Assembly: GCA_024684065.1 (NCBI GenBank)
Contig: JAIKXO010000081.1
Coordinates: forward strand, 1-48,950
Direction of reading: 5' to 3'
DNA from: Lachnospiraceae bacterium
GTDB lineage: Bacteria; Bacillota_A; Clostridia; Lachnospirales; Lachnospiraceae
Length of the DNA stretch: 48,950 nucleotides
Made by a program: the position numbers and the translations under genes
In this document: piece by piece, positions 41,656-48,950 of the stretch
How the letters are laid out: each line of letters begins with the position of its first letter
Numbering within the stretch: position 1 is the stretch's first letter
The notes under the pieces: model-generated
Databases searched by the model: none
The model's input: the letters and a program-made list of their open reading frames with translations, nothing else
What the model was told of the DNA's origin: nothing

Positions 41656-42235
41656 ATGATAAAAAGAATTATCAGAAAAAAGGATTATAATTCAGGTTTA
41701 ATAATAGTGAAGAAATTATTTTCGGAAATTCCGTTTCTGCATAGTGACAGGCTTACAATAAGGAAGATAGGCGAAGAGGACGCGGACGGACTGTACGCCC
41801 TTTCACATGACCCTGCAGTTTACAGATATCTTCCTACCTTTCTTTACGAGCAGAAGTATGAGGATATCAGGGATGTCATGAAAGGCCTGTATGATGAATG
41901 CCTTAGGGAGTCGATCATCTGCGGGATATATCTGGAAAGTGAGTTTTCCGGCCTTATAGAGCTTTACGGCTTAAGAAGCTCCATACATAAAATATCTGTG
42001 GGATACAGGCCCCGTGAGTGCCTGGGGAAAAGGGATCGCAACAGAGGCTTTGTCTCTCATGATCCGTTATCTTTATACCGAAACGGATGCGGAGATAATA
42101 ACGGCAAGCACGATGGTTGAGAATCAGGCTTCCGCAAACGTGCTCAGAAAAAACGGGTTTGATCTCGTGGTGCATGCCGTAGAGGAAGACTGGGGATATG
42201 AAAACCCGACGATAACGTATAAATGGATCAGATAG
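41656..42235 (+). pseudogene. GNAT acetyltransferase, frameshifted
   Basis: The first part (to about 42013) encodes FLHSDRLTIRKIGEEDADGLYALSHDP and later HKISVGYRP, the N-terminal half of a RimJ/RimL-like acetyltransferase. The second half, AWGKGIATEALSLMIRYLY then ASANVLRKNGFDLV, is in the +1 frame. The two join perfectly if one C is removed from the CCCC at 42010-42013, giving GYRPVSAWGKGIATEAL with the acetyl-CoA loop intact. As written, the first frame runs on to a stop at 42120. The ATG at 41656 or GTG at 41707 could be the start. It is a recent mutation, a slippage site or a sequencing error. Confidence 0.8.
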
Positions 42236-42380
42236 CGCGGGCCGGGCGGTGGATCGCGGCGAAAACACATTATTATAAAGGCATTATTATAAAGATAATG
42301 AAGAGGATTTTAAATTGCGGGAAAATCTGTTATCATAATAAACGAAATGATGCTCAGGGAGGAAATACGGATAAATCAAT

Positions 42381-42881
42381 ATGGGGAAAATATGGGAGAT
42401 ACTTAACAGAGCCGATACCATACTTGTTTTTGATATAGACGGAACGCTGATAAGCTATAACTACGGGGAATACAGAGCTCATCACGAGCTTGACGATATA
42501 AGGACAGAAGAAGAGTTTTCCCGGATAGATATGTATAACGGAAGCCGCGGGATACCGGTAATAAGGGATTTCCTTAAGACAAAAGACATGGATAATATCT
42601 ATTGTCTTTCAATGGAGCCGCACAGGCATGACGTTTCCAAGAAAAAGGCGGTCAGTACTTATTACGGGATATTACCGTCCCATGTTTTTCTGGTGGAGGA
42701 TCATTCACAAAAACCGGTGCTTCTTAAAGAAATCGCGGATATGACGCTCAATGGGACGAATAAGCTGGTTTTTATCGATGATAATTCAAAAGTGCTTCGG
42801 GCTGTAGAGGAACAGACACCGTACTATACGGCCCATGTCAGTATTTTTTTTGAGGATCGGACAAACGTAATACGATTTTAG
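42381..42881 (+). CDS. HAD-like phosphatase family protein
   Basis: This 166-residue protein has the HAD motif I VFDIDGTLI (nucleophile and general-acid Asp) near residue 18 and a C-terminal LVFIDDNSKVLRAVEE that fits motif IV. The middle SMEPHRHDVSKKKAVSTYYG may carry the motif III Lys. It has no large cap, so it probably acts on a large or small flexible phosphorylated substrate, which is unknown. The ATG has no strong ribosome binding site at normal distance (GGAGG lies about 20 bases upstream). It is a stand-alone gene before the signalling operon. Confidence 0.75.
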   Translation: MGKIWEILNRADTILVFDIDGTLISYNYGEYRAHHELDDIRTEEEFSRIDMYNGSRGIPVIRDFLKTKDMDNIYCLSMEPHRHDVSKKKAVSTYYGILPSHVFLVEDHSQKPVLLKEIADMTLNGTNKLVFIDDNSKVLRAVEEQTPYYTAHVSIFFEDRTNVIRF

Positions 42882-42932
42882 GGATAATAAAGAGAAGATT
42901 GTGATCTCTTTAGCTTTAGGAGACCCGGGATT

Positions 42933-44309
42933 TTGGAAAAAGATTGGATAGTGGTGGTCGATGATGATCCGATGAGCCTGACGACCGCCAGGACATTGCT
43001 TAATGAACAGAATATGAAGGCAAGCTGTGTCAGATCCGGACGGGAGCTGCTTACATTTCTTGAAAATAACGAACCTGATCTTATACTGCTCGATATAATG
43101 ATGCCGGAAATGGACGGATTTGAGACCTACAGGATGGTTCGGGATTACGAAGAACAGTCGGGCAGAAGGAAAACTCCTGTTATTTTTCTTACGGGAGAAA
43201 ATGACAGCGACAAGGAAAGGCGCGGCTTGAGGATGGGCGCGTCTGACTTCATGCATAAGCCGTTTAACAAGGACATCCTTCTCAGGCGTATAAATAATGC
43301 GATAACCAACGCGAGGACCATCGAAAATCTCAGGACAGAGGTATATGTGGATTCCCTTACCGGCTTCTTCAATAAGGCGGGAGCCGCGGGGAGGCTGACC
43401 GAGCTCTGCGGGAATGAGACCGGCACCTTCCTGATCTTAGACATCGATAATTTTAAGCTTGTTAACGATCTTTACGGGCATGAGATGGGGGACAGGGTGC
43501 TGGAGGCCTTTGCATCTATTTTCAGGAGAGATACAAGGGATGAGGATACCGTCTGCAGGATCGGAGGAGATGAGTTTGCGGCTTTTCTGATTAATTCTCC
43601 GGATATGGAATCTCCGGCCTCTTTGATTGACAGGCTGAATGATCAGTTTGAGGCTAAATGCAGACAGCTTATGGGGGAAAGCTTTAACCTTCCCATAGGG
43701 ATCTCTGCAGGGGCTGTTTTCGTTCCGGAGCAAGGCAGGGATTATCAGCTCCTTTCAAAGCTTGCGGATAAGGCCCTGTACAAGGCAAAGCAGAACGGAA
43801 AACATTGTTGCGTGGTTTATTCCACGGACGGTGGACCTCCCTTGTCAGAACTGAACTTAAACGAAGAGCTTGGCCGCATACTTCAGGTTTTAAATGAGCG
43901 TGGTGAAAATGACGGCGCTCTTGAGCTTGGCCAGGAGGCCTTCACCTGGATATACAGGTTCATGGTCCGGTTTGTGGAACGCTATAATACAAGCGCGTTA
44001 AAGGTGTTGTTCCGTTTATCCGCGGAGGGAGATAATTCGAGGGAAGCCCTTTCGGAGTCGTCAGGGATGTTTTGCGAACTGTTGAAACGGGTCCTTCGGA
44101 AAAGCGATATCTTTATGCAGCACAGATCCGATCTGTTTTTTGCTTTTCTTCCCGAGGCCTCGGATGAGAACGCGGACCGGATACTTGAGAGGATACAGAG
44201 GGAATGGGACAGGGTCAATAAATATGATAATGTCAGTATAACCTATAATGCTGAAGGTCTGGACTGCAGCAAAAAACCGGATAATAAAAACGGGGTGGAC
44301 AATTCTTGA
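42933..44309 (+). CDS. Receiver-GGDEF response regulator with degenerate second GGDEF-like domain
   Basis: The product is 458 residues. Residues 1-125 are a receiver with Asp54 in ILLDIMMPEMDG and Lys in MHKPFNK. Residues about 135-290 are a GGDEF domain with RIGGDEF at 209-215 and an intact RxxD inhibitory site (RDED) five residues before it, so it should make cyclic di-GMP with product feedback. The C-terminal ~130 residues look like the second half of another GGDEF fold (DIFMQHRSDLFFAFLPEASDEN), where the catalytic motif is replaced. The TTG at 42933 follows TAGGAG. Its TGA overlaps the next start, and the kinase at 46486 is its likely partner. Confidence 0.9.
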   Translation: MEKDWIVVVDDDPMSLTTARTLLNEQNMKASCVRSGRELLTFLENNEPDLILLDIMMPEMDGFETYRMVRDYEEQSGRRKTPVIFLTGENDSDKERRGLRMGASDFMHKPFNKDILLRRINNAITNARTIENLRTEVYVDSLTGFFNKAGAAGRLTELCGNETGTFLILDIDNFKLVNDLYGHEMGDRVLEAFASIFRRDTRDEDTVCRIGGDEFAAFLINSPDMESPASLIDRLNDQFEAKCRQLMGESFNLPIGISAGAVFVPEQGRDYQLLSKLADKALYKAKQNGKHCCVVYSTDGGPPLSELNLNEELGRILQVLNERGENDGALELGQEAFTWIYRFMVRFVERYNTSALKVLFRLSAEGDNSREALSESSGMFCELLKRVLRKSDIFMQHRSDLFFAFLPEASDENADRILERIQREWDRVNKYDNVSITYNAEGLDCSKKPDNKNGVDNS

Positions 44310-45403
44310 AAAGAGTGATCATTGCGGCGTTTGTCATACTTGCTGCCGTCATGCTCGGGCTTTTTTTCATAAATGACAAGGCTCCGGAGATAGACGTGAC
44401 AGCTCAGAAAACACCGGTAGGCGTACTGCTTAACGGATCCCGGATGGACGGCAGCTATTGCCAGACTCATTATGAGGCTCTCGAGGCCATCAAAGATGAG
44501 CTGAATCTTCAAATCTTATATCGTGACAATATTGTCGGCGACGAGACCTGCTATGATGAGATCGTAGATCTTATAGAACAGTATGGCTGCAGGATCATAG
44601 TCGCAGTTTCTTTTCAATTCGGCGAATACATGACGAGGGCAGCGGAAACATATCCTGACGTGTATTTTTTCCATGCTACGGGTACGAATCGTTTAAACAA
44701 TCTTTCCACATATTTCGGCAGGATGTATCAGGTGCGATATCTTTCAGGGATCGTCGCAGGACTTAGGACAGAGACCGGGCATTTAGGCTATGTGGCTGCT
44801 TTTCCGATCTCGGAAGTGATCAGGGGGATCAATGCGTTTGCCGAGGGAGTAAGGAGCGTCAGGGAGGATGCCGTTATCCATGTGAAATACAGCGACTCCT
44901 GGACTGAGGACGATCTGGCGGGCAATGCGGGGACAGAGCTTTTTGATAAATATCCCATAGATGTAATGTCGCTTCATACCGATTCACTGAGGCCCATCGA
45001 GGAGGCCGATAAGAGGGGGATATGGTCTGTGGGTTACAATCTGGATCAGTCCGAAAGATTTCCTGATACATACCTTACGGCCTGTGTCTGGCACTGGGAG
45101 GTTTACTATCGCGAACAGATACTTAAATGTCTTCAGGATAAATTCCACGGAAGCCATGACTGGATAAACATGGAGGAGGGCATAGCAGGGCTTTCCCCGC
45201 TTACCGAAAATGCCGCAGAGGGATCACGGGAGGCGGTCAGGAAGGCGGAGGAGCTTCTTTTGAGCCGTACCTATGACGTGTTTTACGGACCGATAAGGGA
45301 TAATGAGGGAAATATCCGCATAGAAGACGGGGATTCAATGCCGGATGACGAAATGCTCAACCGGTTTGACTGGTATGTGGAGGGCGTTCTGGTTGAAGAG
45401 TGA
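44306..45403 (+). CDS. Membrane-anchored BMP/PnrA-family binding protein (copy 1)
   Basis: BMP-family proteins bind nucleosides or related ligands for ABC import. The 365 residues match the family (VGVLLNGSRMDGSYCQTHYEA, YFGRMYQVRYLSGIVAG, TGHLGYVAAFPISEVIRGINAFAEGV). The N-terminal hydrophobic helix (about 3-21) has no lipobox Cys, so it should stay as a membrane anchor, unlike PnrA lipoproteins. No permease or ATPase is encoded with it. It lies between a REC-GGDEF gene and a hybrid kinase, so a sensing role is inferred. A TTG start overlaps the preceding TGA (TTGA), with GGGGTGG upstream. Confidence 0.87.
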   Translation: MKRVIIAAFVILAAVMLGLFFINDKAPEIDVTAQKTPVGVLLNGSRMDGSYCQTHYEALEAIKDELNLQILYRDNIVGDETCYDEIVDLIEQYGCRIIVAVSFQFGEYMTRAAETYPDVYFFHATGTNRLNNLSTYFGRMYQVRYLSGIVAGLRTETGHLGYVAAFPISEVIRGINAFAEGVRSVREDAVIHVKYSDSWTEDDLAGNAGTELFDKYPIDVMSLHTDSLRPIEEADKRGIWSVGYNLDQSERFPDTYLTACVWHWEVYYREQILKCLQDKFHGSHDWINMEEGIAGLSPLTENAAEGSREAVRKAEELLLSRTYDVFYGPIRDNEGNIRIEDGDSMPDDEMLNRFDWYVEGVLVEE

Positions 45404-46493
45404 CGGAAAGAATCAGCGGTATATCATATTATTACTGGCTGCCATAAATGTGCTCGTGATAATCGCCCTTATCTACGGCTTTCGGTTTGCCGCGGCAGAA
45501 AAGCCTGTTACGGCAGGCTGCGTTCTTATCGGAGAAAGGGCGGATAACGGCTGGAACGAGAGCCACTATTCAGGACTCGTTTCGGCATGCAGAAAGCTTA
45601 AGTGTAATCTGCTTATAAAAGAACATGTAGCCGAGGAGGAGGAGGCTCTTGAAACGGCGGTGAAGGAGCTTGTTTCGCAGGGCTGCAGTGTTATTTTTTT
45701 AACAAGCTATGGCTATGGGGGTTTTTCAGCTTCAATAGCCAGAGATTATCCCGATATTGCCTTCTTTTGCATCTCGGCAGGAGGAGAGGCCAAAAACCTT
45801 ACAACGTACTTTGCGCGGATGTATCAGGCAAGGTATCTGGCAGGGATAGCCGCGGGAGCCCAGAGTAAAACCGGGATCCTCGGGTATGTTGTGGCTATGC
45901 CCGGAGCCCAGGCGGACCGCGCCATCAATGCTTATGCATTGGGTATGCGCCTTGCAAATCCCGAAGCGAAACTTCTCGTAAACTTCACCGGAAGCTGGGA
46001 TGATGAGGACAGGGAAAGGGAGGCAGTAAGGAGACTTGCCGCGGAGGGAGCCGATGTCATTACCTATCATGAAGACAAGCCCTATGCAATAGATGAAGCG
46101 GAAAAACTGGGACTTTATTCCACCGGATATGACGCTGTTTACGGGGAGTATTCCGGGAAGTTCCTGACAGCGGCTCTGTATGACTGGAATGTCGTGTATA
46201 CAAAGGTGCTGGGGGATTACTTAAGCGGAAGGGCCAATTTTTCAAACCATTACTGGCTGGGATTTGCGGATAATGCAGTGGATCTGTATCCTTTTTCGGA
46301 CCTGGTTTCCGTTGATACCAGAAAGCTGATAAAAGAAGAGAAGATCCGGATACAGACCTATCGGGATGTTTTTTCGGGAGTCATTTATGATAATAAAGGG
46401 AATCCTGTGTGCGGAGAGGATGAGCGGATAGGAGACTTTGAGCTGTATACGGAAATGGGATGGTACGCAGAGGGAGTTGAAATCTATGAATAA
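45393..46493 (+). CDS. Membrane-anchored BMP/PnrA-family binding protein (copy 2)
   Basis: This is a paralog of the previous gene product, with about 366 residues in the same fold (AGCVLIGERADNGWNESHYSG, YFARMYQARYLAGIAAG, TGILGYVVAMPGAQADRAINAYALG). The N-terminal helix (about 10-30) again lacks a lipobox Cys, so it is a signal anchor. The TTG at 45393 is chosen because GGAGGG lies eight bases upstream, giving an 11-base overlap with copy 1. The next gene starts inside its last codons. Two different anchored binding proteins in one signalling operon suggest a heteromeric or dual-ligand sensor. Confidence 0.87.
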   Translation: MKSDGKNQRYIILLLAAINVLVIIALIYGFRFAAAEKPVTAGCVLIGERADNGWNESHYSGLVSACRKLKCNLLIKEHVAEEEEALETAVKELVSQGCSVIFLTSYGYGGFSASIARDYPDIAFFCISAGGEAKNLTTYFARMYQARYLAGIAAGAQSKTGILGYVVAMPGAQADRAINAYALGMRLANPEAKLLVNFTGSWDDEDREREAVRRLAAEGADVITYHEDKPYAIDEAEKLGLYSTGYDAVYGEYSGKFLTAALYDWNVVYTKVLGDYLSGRANFSNHYWLGFADNAVDLYPFSDLVSVDTRKLIKEEKIRIQTYRDVFSGVIYDNKGNPVCGEDERIGDFELYTEMGWYAEGVEIYE

Positions 46494-48950
46494 AGCGCGG
46501 AGGGGTACATTTCTTTTGCTGGCGGCCTTTGCGGGGATACTTGTACTGGTAGGGGTGCTTCTTAAAAACAGAACAGAAACTTTATTGATCTCTTATGTTG
46601 AAAGCCAGACAAAGAAGCAGGCTGAAAGCTTTGCGTGCATTGTTTCTGAGGAGCTTGATACAGAGCTTGAATATCTTGGGTATATTGCTTCAAGGATAGA
46701 AGAAAATCCTGATGAGATCGACAGCATCATGCCTTTGTTCAATGAGACGTCTTCTGACGGAGCCGGGATAAAGCAGGGACTTCTTACCATAGACGGAGAA
46801 GCCATTTATGGGGAGAGCCTTTCCGTAAGGGATTATGAAGGTATTCAGCGTTCCTTCAGGGGAAATAATGCCATATGCTACGTTGAGGATCAGGGGCTTT
46901 TATTTACCTGTCCCGTTCATCATGATAAAAATATCCGCTATGTTCTGTACCGCCTCTTTCCGTTAGAGGCGTTGGAAGAGAACTTTTCGATATCGGTTTA
47001 TGATAATCTTGGAAAGCTCTGCGTCATAACCCGTGACGGGACTATGGTAATACCGTTTGCTGAGGGAAATGAAGAGGAGATATCTTTTATACAGAGCGAT
47101 GAAATAATAAATGATTTCAGATCCATGCACCGGGAGATGGAAGTTTCCGTTGCGGCTGCCCATTCATTTAAAACAGAATTTGGCGACATGATCCTGTTTG
47201 AGTCGGAAATTCCCGGAACGGATTATCTTGTGGCGGGTTTCGTGCCTGAAAAAACAGCCTCTGAAGGTATAGACAGCCTTGCCTTTTTAATGGTCTGGGT
47301 CTTCGGCCTTTTGATGCTTTTAGTGCTTTTATCGGCTTTTTATCTGACAAGTGTCAGCGTAAAGATAAGGGAGAGTGATGAGCTCAGGGAGGCAAAAGCC
47401 GTTGCTGAGGAAGCCTCAAGAGCAAAGAGTAATTTCCTTGCCAATATGTCCCATGAGATCCGTACTCCGATAAATGCCGTTCTCGGATTTGATGAGCTGA
47501 TACTTCGGGGGACTAAAGAAGAAGAAACGGTAAAATATGCAACAAACATAAAACATGCCGGTAATGTGCTTCTGTCCCTGATAAATGATGTACTTGATTT
47601 TTCCAAAATAGAAGCCGGGAAAATGGAGCTTGTATACTCCGAATATGAGCTGGCTTCAGAAATCGGGGATCTTTCGGATATGATCGCCCCGCGCCTCAGG
47701 GCAAAAGGGATAGAATTTATTGTTGAAGTGGACAGCGGGCTTCCAAAGAGGCTTTACGGTGATCCGGACAGGCTAAAGCAATGCGCCCTGAATCTTCTTA
47801 CCAACGCGGTAAAGTATACGGAGCAGGGTGAGGTCCGGCTCTCGGTTTCCGGGGCCGAACCGCCGGTAAAGAGGTCTGCAGGAGAAGGAACGGAGAAGGA
47901 ACCCGCTTCAGGCTCCGGGAGGCTGTCTGAACATACCGACTCCGGGTCAGGCGGCATGGCGGCATCCGAAGAAAGCGGCCGCGTTTACATACGGGTGAGT
48001 GTAAAGGACACCGGAATAGGCATCAGGCAGGAGGATATTGATCGTCTATTCTCGGCCTTTGAAAGGATCGATGAGACAAAAAACAGGACGATAGAGGGCA
48101 CGGGCCTGGGGCTTAACATAGTAAAGAGCCTGCTTGAAATGATGGGGTCGACCCTGTGTGTGGAAAGCGAATACGGGAGGGGCTCTGAATTTTCATTTGT
48201 TGTAATGCAGGAAGCCCGCGGAAACGAAAAGATCGGGGACCTGAGAGAGGCTCTCGAAAGCATCGAGGCGGAATCCGCGTATAAAAAGACCTTTATAGCT
48301 CCAAAGGCAAGGCTCCTGCTTGTTGACGACACAAACATGAATCTTGAGGTGGTAAAGGGGCTTCTTAAGAAAACCATGGTTTCCATAGATACTGCGGATA
48401 GCGGAAAGGAGGCGCTTAAGCTCCTTTCGGAAAACAGCTATGACGTCCTCCTGTTTGACCATCTTATGCCGGAAATGAACGGTGTCGAGCTCCTTCACAC
48501 GCTTAAGGAGGATAAGGAAAATCCCAACAGTTTAAAGCCCTGTATCGTAATGACTGCCAATGCTGTATCCGGTGTCAGGGAGGAGTATTTAAAGGCAGGC
48601 TTTGATGACTATATGAGCAAACCCATAAACGGGAAGGCGCTTGAAAGGCTGCTTGTAAAGTATATTCCGAGGGAAAAGATCGAGCTTGTCGATAAGGATG
48701 ATAAAAAAGCTGACGTACGGGACAGTGTCAGGTCAGAAGACAGGAGCCTGCTTGAGAAACTGGACGGATCAGGGAAGCTGGATGTATGGCAGGGGATAGA
48801 AAACAACGGCACTTTGGAAAACTATATATCAATGCTGGGGCTTTTTTGCGATACAGTTAAGGAAAAGGCTGACGAGGTCCTGTCGTTATATGACTCCGGG
48901 GATATTAAGGACTATACGATCAAGATACACGCTATGAAGAGTTCCTTAAG
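46486..48950 (+). CDS. Hybrid sensor histidine kinase with receiver and Hpt domain (3' truncated by window)
   Basis: At least 821 residues are visible; the frame is open to the right edge. There is a helix at about 7-25, an extracellular part to about 265, a second helix at about 268-288 (LMVWVFGLLMLLVLLSAFYL), then HisKA with His323 in NMSHEIRTPINAVLG. The ATPase domain has an NLLTNAVKYT N-box, DTGIGI and GTGLGLNI, but carries a ~45-residue Gly/Ser/Glu-rich insertion between strands. A receiver has Asp658 in LLFDHLMPEMNG, and an Hpt start has His815 in KIHAMKSSL. A multistep phosphorelay to the REC-GGDEF protein is likely. The ATG overlaps the preceding gene by eight bases. Confidence 0.93.
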   Translation, partial: MNKARRGTFLLLAAFAGILVLVGVLLKNRTETLLISYVESQTKKQAESFACIVSEELDTELEYLGYIASRIEENPDEIDSIMPLFNETSSDGAGIKQGLLTIDGEAIYGESLSVRDYEGIQRSFRGNNAICYVEDQGLLFTCPVHHDKNIRYVLYRLFPLEALEENFSISVYDNLGKLCVITRDGTMVIPFAEGNEEEISFIQSDEIINDFRSMHREMEVSVAAAHSFKTEFGDMILFESEIPGTDYLVAGFVPEKTASEGIDSLAFLMVWVFGLLMLLVLLSAFYLTSVSVKIRESDELREAKAVAEEASRAKSNFLANMSHEIRTPINAVLGFDELILRGTKEEETVKYATNIKHAGNVLLSLINDVLDFSKIEAGKMELVYSEYELASEIGDLSDMIAPRLRAKGIEFIVEVDSGLPKRLYGDPDRLKQCALNLLTNAVKYTEQGEVRLSVSGAEPPVKRSAGEGTEKEPASGSGRLSEHTDSGSGGMAASEESGRVYIRVSVKDTGIGIRQEDIDRLFSAFERIDETKNRTIEGTGLGLNIVKSLLEMMGSTLCVESEYGRGSEFSFVVMQEARGNEKIGDLREALESIEAESAYKKTFIAPKARLLLVDDTNMNLEVVKGLLKKTMVSIDTADSGKEALKLLSENSYDVLLFDHLMPEMNGVELLHTLKEDKENPNSLKPCIVMTANAVSGVREEYLKAGFDDYMSKPINGKALERLLVKYIPREKIELVDKDDKKADVRDSVRSEDRSLLEKLDGSGKLDVWQGIENNGTLENYISMLGLFCDTVKEKADEVLSLYDSGDIKDYTIKIHAMKSSL

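Noticed and set aside
42889..42911. AAAGAGA/TCTCTTT hairpin as terminator of the HAD gene
   Set aside because: The stem is only 7 bp and the following TAGCTTT is not a proper T run; it may be chance in an AT-rich gap.

Overview
The window reads as chromosomal DNA of a motile, plant-glycan-degrading anaerobe of the Firmicutes, most likely a rumen or gut Lachnospiraceae (Butyrivibrio-like). This is an inference. It rests on the clostridial 23S rRNA tail, frequent TTG/GTG starts with strong AGGAGG sites, abundant GGDEF proteins, GH3/GH5 glycosidases beside ABC importers, and YesM/YesN-type two-component pairs. I see no phage, transposase, CRISPR array or tRNA gene.

Layout. 1-186: 3' end of a 23S rRNA gene and a terminator, with no 5S gene after it. 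206-7423: cheV with its own promoter and terminator, then a tightly packed run of an 898-residue acidic membrane protein, hisH, hisF, ung and a TPR/MORN membrane protein. 7664-12547: a diaminopimelate-decarboxylase-type enzyme, a MATE exporter, a zinc-ribbon membrane protein with 36-bp tandem repeats, and a GGDEF protein. 12711-13533: two small secreted-type peptides, each with a double-glycine leader and a four-cysteine zinc-ribbon-like core. 13860-16632: an SsuABC/TauABC-like importer. 16999-20826: a binding lipoprotein, a YesM-type kinase and a YesN-type regulator, the gene order of the HptA-HptS-HptR sugar-phosphate sensor. 21011-26073: an AfuABC-like importer with a fused permease and an ATPase carrying a large insertion. 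26328-28562: a GH3 glycosidase.

28549-41430 is on the minus strand. It holds an AraC regulator coupled to a LacI-type sensor/GGDEF fusion, and a glycan-utilisation cluster read GH5, binding protein, permeases, two ATPases, GH3. Imported oligosaccharides are probably cut in the cytoplasm by these enzymes, since neither the GH5 nor the GH3 proteins have signal peptides. 41656-42881 holds a frameshifted acetyltransferase and a HAD-like protein. 42933-48950 is a coupled signalling operon: a REC-GGDEF protein, two membrane-anchored BMP-family binding proteins, and a hybrid histidine kinase cut by the window end.

The most striking non-coding feature is a family of about 120-bp elements made of four hairpins (called H1-H4 here). 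There are twelve copies with H4 plus fragments. Every clear copy lies in an intergenic gap in the same orientation as the gene downstream, often with H4 just before the ribosome binding site. The double-glycine peptides, the FliM-like motifs in the acidic membrane protein, and the BMP-sensor operon are the other candidates for undescribed biology.
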